Source: Geosiphon pyriformis
Taxonomy: Eukaryota > Glomeromycota > Glomeromycetes > Archaeosporales > Geosiphonaceae
Length of the DNA stretch: 64,000 nt
Reading direction: 5' to 3'
Assembly (NCBI GenBank): GCA_016748015.1
Contig: JAAOMT010000697.1
Span: 825,152 to 889,151 of the forward strand
Made by a program: the position numbers and the translations under genes. The first letter of the stretch is position 1. Each line of letters opens with the position of its first letter. The notes under the pieces are model-generated. The model was not told the DNA's origin. It was given only the letters and a program-made list of their open reading frames with translations, and searched no databases. Shown in pieces: positions 60,600 to 64,000 of the stretch.

Positions 60600-60829
60600 T
60601 CTTGGCCTTTGGGTTCTATTTTGAGATAAGTTTTGTGACAGTGTTTGGATGTATTATGGCTGATATAGTACTTGGGACTGTGGTTAATAGATAGGTTGTG
60701 GCTGCAGCTAATAAATTATGAGCATTGTTGGTTAATAAATTGGAGCTTGATATACTGGTGGTTGATAGATTGGCTGTTGTGTTATTTGAGTATAATAAGA
60801 TGAGTACTAATTCTGATTTGTATTTTAAT

Positions 60830-62515
60830 TCAGAGTTTGAAATCTGCAATCAGAGTTTCAATATTGATTTCCTGATTATGAGTTATTATAAAAACAGCAG
60901 TCAATTCTCAAATGGTCTTGTTTACCACAATTGTGACAGATATGCGTTTCTTGATGCCATAGCTAATTGAATGATAATAATAAATACAACTGATTTTGGT
61001 AATAATTCATATTTCTGGAATTATTACATCATTGGAATGGCTGATAAATTGTGTGATTGTCAGCTAAGTATCCTTCTAATTTTTGATTAATTGAATTACT
61101 GAGTTGTTCCAATTTGGAATCCAAGTCAGATAATCTATTCATAACTAGGTTTACAGCTTGGGCATAGTTAGTCTCTAATTCAGCTAACTCAAAGTCTCTA
61201 GTCTGTGTAATTGTGTTTTGGGGTATTACTGGATGTAATGATCATATGCATTGGAGAAAACTACTGTGCAGACCATGAATAAACTGGTTTAGAATCTGTG
61301 GCACCATAAAATAATCAGCTTGGATTGCTTGAATTTGGTGTAAGTTCCTATGGAAATGTCCCAAGTAAGTGGTAACTGCTTCAGTTTCTTCTTGTTTGAT
61401 TGTAGTGAAGGCATTGGCTAGGTAATTAATACTGTTATTATTACTGAAATATCTCAAGAATGCAATTTTAAATTCTTAAAATGTTTGAGATTTGGTGGCT
61501 AAACTTTGATACCACAAGTTAGTGGTATTTTGAAAAAAATAGAGGATCACTTGAAGAGCTCTGTCATCATTCTATTCATTAGCTGCAATAGCTTTTTTTA
61601 CATTGTTGAGCCATACTTGAGTGTTATCTTCTTTATTAGTGAATTTTTTGATTTTGGTAATAAGTGCATATGCTATTAGTACTAATAGTAATTGTTGTTA
61701 TAATTGAAGTTGTTGTTGTAGTTGCTGAATCAGTTCAATAGGTGGTTGATTGATGACAATTTCTGGAGGTAAGTTTAGCTGATTAATTAAGTTAGGGTTT
61801 TGATTGTTCTGATTTTGCTGATTAATATTATCAGATTTGGATTGTTCAGGTTTTTAATTTCTGGGTTTTCTGAGATCAGGTTTTGATAATTAAATTCCTG
61901 ATCCTCTTCTTCTTTCTCTTCTTCTGATTCCGTTATTTCTCATGGATCAGCTGTTCCAAAGTCTGGTGGAGATGGTGGTAATTAAAGTTCTGATGGTGTT
62001 GGTAATCATTATTTAAATCTTTTAAAATATTTGCCATATGGTCCTAATAACTCTGCTCTTCTTTGTTTATTTTGGAATGGGGATCATCCAAAAATTGATG
62101 TCACATTTGATGTAGACGCATCTGCTGAAAAAATATTGATGGCACTTCCTAATGTATAATGATATAATAGATTGGTTGGTGATTTAATTTTGGTTTTCTT
62201 CCAAGTGGGTGGTTGTATCTTTTTGGATGTTACTACTGATGTTTGCAATTTTTTTTTGTCTCTGTTTGCATAGGTAATAGGGAATTGTTGTTGGGTATAC
62301 CTTTCAATGGTTTGATTGATTTCCCTGATAATTGGTGCAAAACTGTAGTTTCTTGGTAAGCTGATATGTTAAAACAATTCTGTATAGAAATTTTCTTTTG
62401 TGGATTCAATGTTAACTGTTCCTCCTAAGCAGTCTGTGATTTTATTGTTGACATAAAAGTTAAAAACTGATTCTGCTGAGAAATGGTTATTGTTTAATTC
62501 TAATTGTTGGCTGTT
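60830..62515 (-). pseudogene. GyB Gag with intact zinc knuckle, 5' end lost
   Basis: A zinc knuckle CHNCGKQDHLRIDC (all four ligands) lies at about 60890-60935. Capsid-like helices are at 61242-61457 (TIKQEETEAVTTYLGHF; FMVPQILNQFIHGLH). Gln-rich and acidic stretches with stops follow between 61500 and 62030. The N-terminal Gag block (SAESVFNFYVNNKITD) ends at 62515 where the GyC LTR begins, so the Gag start, primer-binding site and 5' LTR of GyB are displaced to the right, outside the window. Confidence 0.84.
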
Positions 62516-63457
62516 GTTACAGATGATTATTTGGGGTCTCAAATCAAATAACAAACTTATAACTTAGTGCTAGATTGATATTCTGGTGTTAATAATATTG
62601 GTTTCTGAAGGTTAACTGTATCTGAAGATTTGGTTATCTGAAGGTTTTGGTTGAGTTTTTTGTATAATAGACAGAGATTCAATAGTTGTTTTAGTAGTCT
62701 CCCAGAATTGCAATTCCATCAAATTTTTTTCTCAGCATGGTGGCCAGTAATCCTTCTGGTAAGCTATCCTTAAATCTATGAGTGTTCTACCCTTGTTTCA
62801 TAAGTCTTTTACCAGTCCCTATGATATCTGTAACTTAGCACTTTAATTTTTAATCAATTAGTCAATCAAAAAAAATACAAAAGAAAAATAAAAGAAAATA
62901 AAAGAAAAGAAATAAACAAAAGCAATTGCAAGTTAGTATTCCATCAATAGCCATAATTAAGAACTATTGTTCTAGTGTGGTTAAGTATCAATTACTATTA
63001 ACATAAAGTGTTGATAATAGAGAATGGATTGAAATAGTGAATAATTATTTATTAATATTCGTAAATGGAAGGTTGTTTAGATCAGATCTAAACTGGGAGA
63101 TCTTTAAATAAAAGATTCTAATAATTATGACTTGTGAGTCTAATTGACTCTGAGAGTTCTACTGACTTCCAGTCTTTCTGACTAATTTTCTAGCTTCTGA
63201 TACTACTGCTATATATACATAAATGAGATTTCTCAATTTCTCAATTCTTTACATCAGAAATCCTGAAATTTCTGAAATCCTGCAATTTTTGTTGAAAGGA
63301 ATTCTGGAATTTTGCAATTCCTTTATACGAGAATCCTGAAATTCCTGGAATTTTGTAATTCTTCTTGAGAAAAATCCTAGAATTCCACTTTTACTACATT
63401 TATTCTGATTGGCTAATTTATGTACTAATATTTAATTCCTATATTCTATGAGTAATA
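62516..63457 (-). repeat. GyC 3' LTR (942 bp), inserted in GyB gag
   Basis: Left end TGTTAC intact, right end GTAATA (consensus GTAACA). It is longer than 870 bp because of extra sequence around 63095-63190 (TGACTTGTGAGTC and TCTGACTTCCAG-type repeats). TATA at 63209-63221, U3 repeats 63255-63390, LTR ORF with GGCCACCATGCTGAG near 62725-62745 on the minus strand (frameshifted after six codons). To the left is GyB gag coding sequence, to the right GyC internal sequence. Confidence 0.9.
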
Positions 63458-64000
63458 TTATTCCTTTCTTTAATATTAAGCTCCTGTGAAATCTTCTAAA
63501 TCTCTCTTTTGTATCAATATTGTTGCTGTAATTTTTATTGCTATTTGTAAATTTAATTTTATACATGACTGGAGTTTTTTAACTATAGTGGTCTGTTCAA
63601 AATATTCATGTTCAAATCTTGCATCTGTATTATGTATATGTTTAGACATAATACCTTCATTATTATCACTAAATTTAGTTAATTTCTGCTCTATTGTAAG
63701 TTCTAAAAGCATAATATATTGTTTAGTGTTTGAAGCAGAGTTTGAATTGTTGTTGGTGGAGTTTAAATCATCATTGTTATTTAGTGAAGTTTGAATCATT
63801 GTCATCATTAGTGGAGTTTGAATTGGAATTAAGTTCCAATTCTGATTTTTGCTGATTGGCTCGTCTTCTTCAGAGTTCAAATATATGATGCATGAAAGTG
63901 GATTATAACTTAGGGCTGTCAGATAAGTTTTGATGATTTGTTGATCGATTTTGGTACTGCTGATTCTCAAATTTTTTTTTCTTCTCTAAGTCTTTTTCGT
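63458..64000 (-). mobile_element. GyC internal region: dUTPase fused to Pol tail (RT, RNase H and integrase deleted)
   Basis: The 164-residue frame at 63476-63970 begins in the acidic spacer (SEEDEPISKN), goes into dUTPase sequence (EGIMSKHIHNTDARFEHEY, a damaged motif 1, then KITATILIQ near motif 2) and then jumps directly to KRDLEDFTGA stop, equivalent to the ELGDLDRA end of Pol in GyB. The whole RT, RNase H and integrase region is missing. An A/G-rich tract precedes the LTR. It continues beyond the window. Confidence 0.8.

Larger units (their letters stand above)
53569..62515 (-). mobile_element. GyB: gypsy element internal region, with two nested insertions
   Basis: Second copy of the GyA family with integrase, RNase H and RT (53569-56827), then a solo LTR insertion, then connector and dUTPase (57702-58975), Cys module (59000-59600), linker, protease (60072-60599) and gag (60830-62515). 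The 5' end is interrupted by the GyC LTR. Most frames are open only in short pieces. It supplies the pol 3' half that GyA does not show in this window. Confidence 0.93.

Overview
The window looks like nuclear DNA of an arbuscular mycorrhizal fungus (Glomeromycotina, Rhizophagus-like). It is very AT-rich. Its housekeeping genes carry many short GT-AG introns, and its transposable elements (a dUTPase-encoding Ty3/gypsy family, and LINEs with an AP endonuclease plus RNase H) are of types I associate with that group. The organism call is inference: no rRNA, tRNA or species marker is visible.

Layout. (i) 1-22.2 kb is a decayed transposon block. A Ty3/gypsy element on the minus strand (GyA, 1-6808, 870-bp LTR at 5939-6808) sits in the reverse transcriptase of a LINE (LINE-1, 6809-about 10850). 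It is followed by AT-rich DNA holding a short non-autonomous LINE-like insertion (12211-12878), a near-full-length but broken LINE-2 (about 13950-20420), and a 681-bp element with terminal inverted repeats resembling PIF/Harbinger (21550-22230). (ii) 23.1-45.4 kb is a gene island of seven intact conserved eukaryotic genes: a TMEM41/VTT-domain protein (-), a DHX33/Dhr2-type DEAH RNA helicase (-), mitochondrial processing peptidase beta (-), a SmgGDS-like armadillo protein (+), a GPATCH1-type G-patch splicing protein (-), a CARM1/PRMT4-type arginine methyltransferase (+) and CCT8 (-). Two pairs are divergent and share promoters (MPP-beta/SmgGDS and GPATCH1/CARM1); two pairs converge. (iii) 45.4-64 kb is a second transposon block: LINE-3 (46528-52761) is interrupted by gypsy element GyB (LTR 52762-53568, internal 53569-62515). 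GyB contains a solo LTR in opposite orientation (56828-57697) and is itself interrupted in gag by GyC (LTR 62516-63457 and internal sequence to the window end).

How parts work together. In coding order GyA and GyB read LTR - gag - aspartic protease - acidic/lysine-rich linker - cysteine-rich module - five-motif dUTPase - connector - RT/RNase H - integrase. Nearly every enzyme active site in the window's retroelements is mutated, and most changes fit a CpA-to-TpA (RIP-like or methyl-C deamination) spectrum. The gene island looks untouched. The most unusual observations are the dUTPase plus Cys-rich cassette between protease and RT, a small ORF conserved inside the LTRs, a hairpin overlapping the putative primer-binding site, a repeated TTCNNGAA array in U3, and the short ORF-bearing element that shares its 3' tail with the LINEs.
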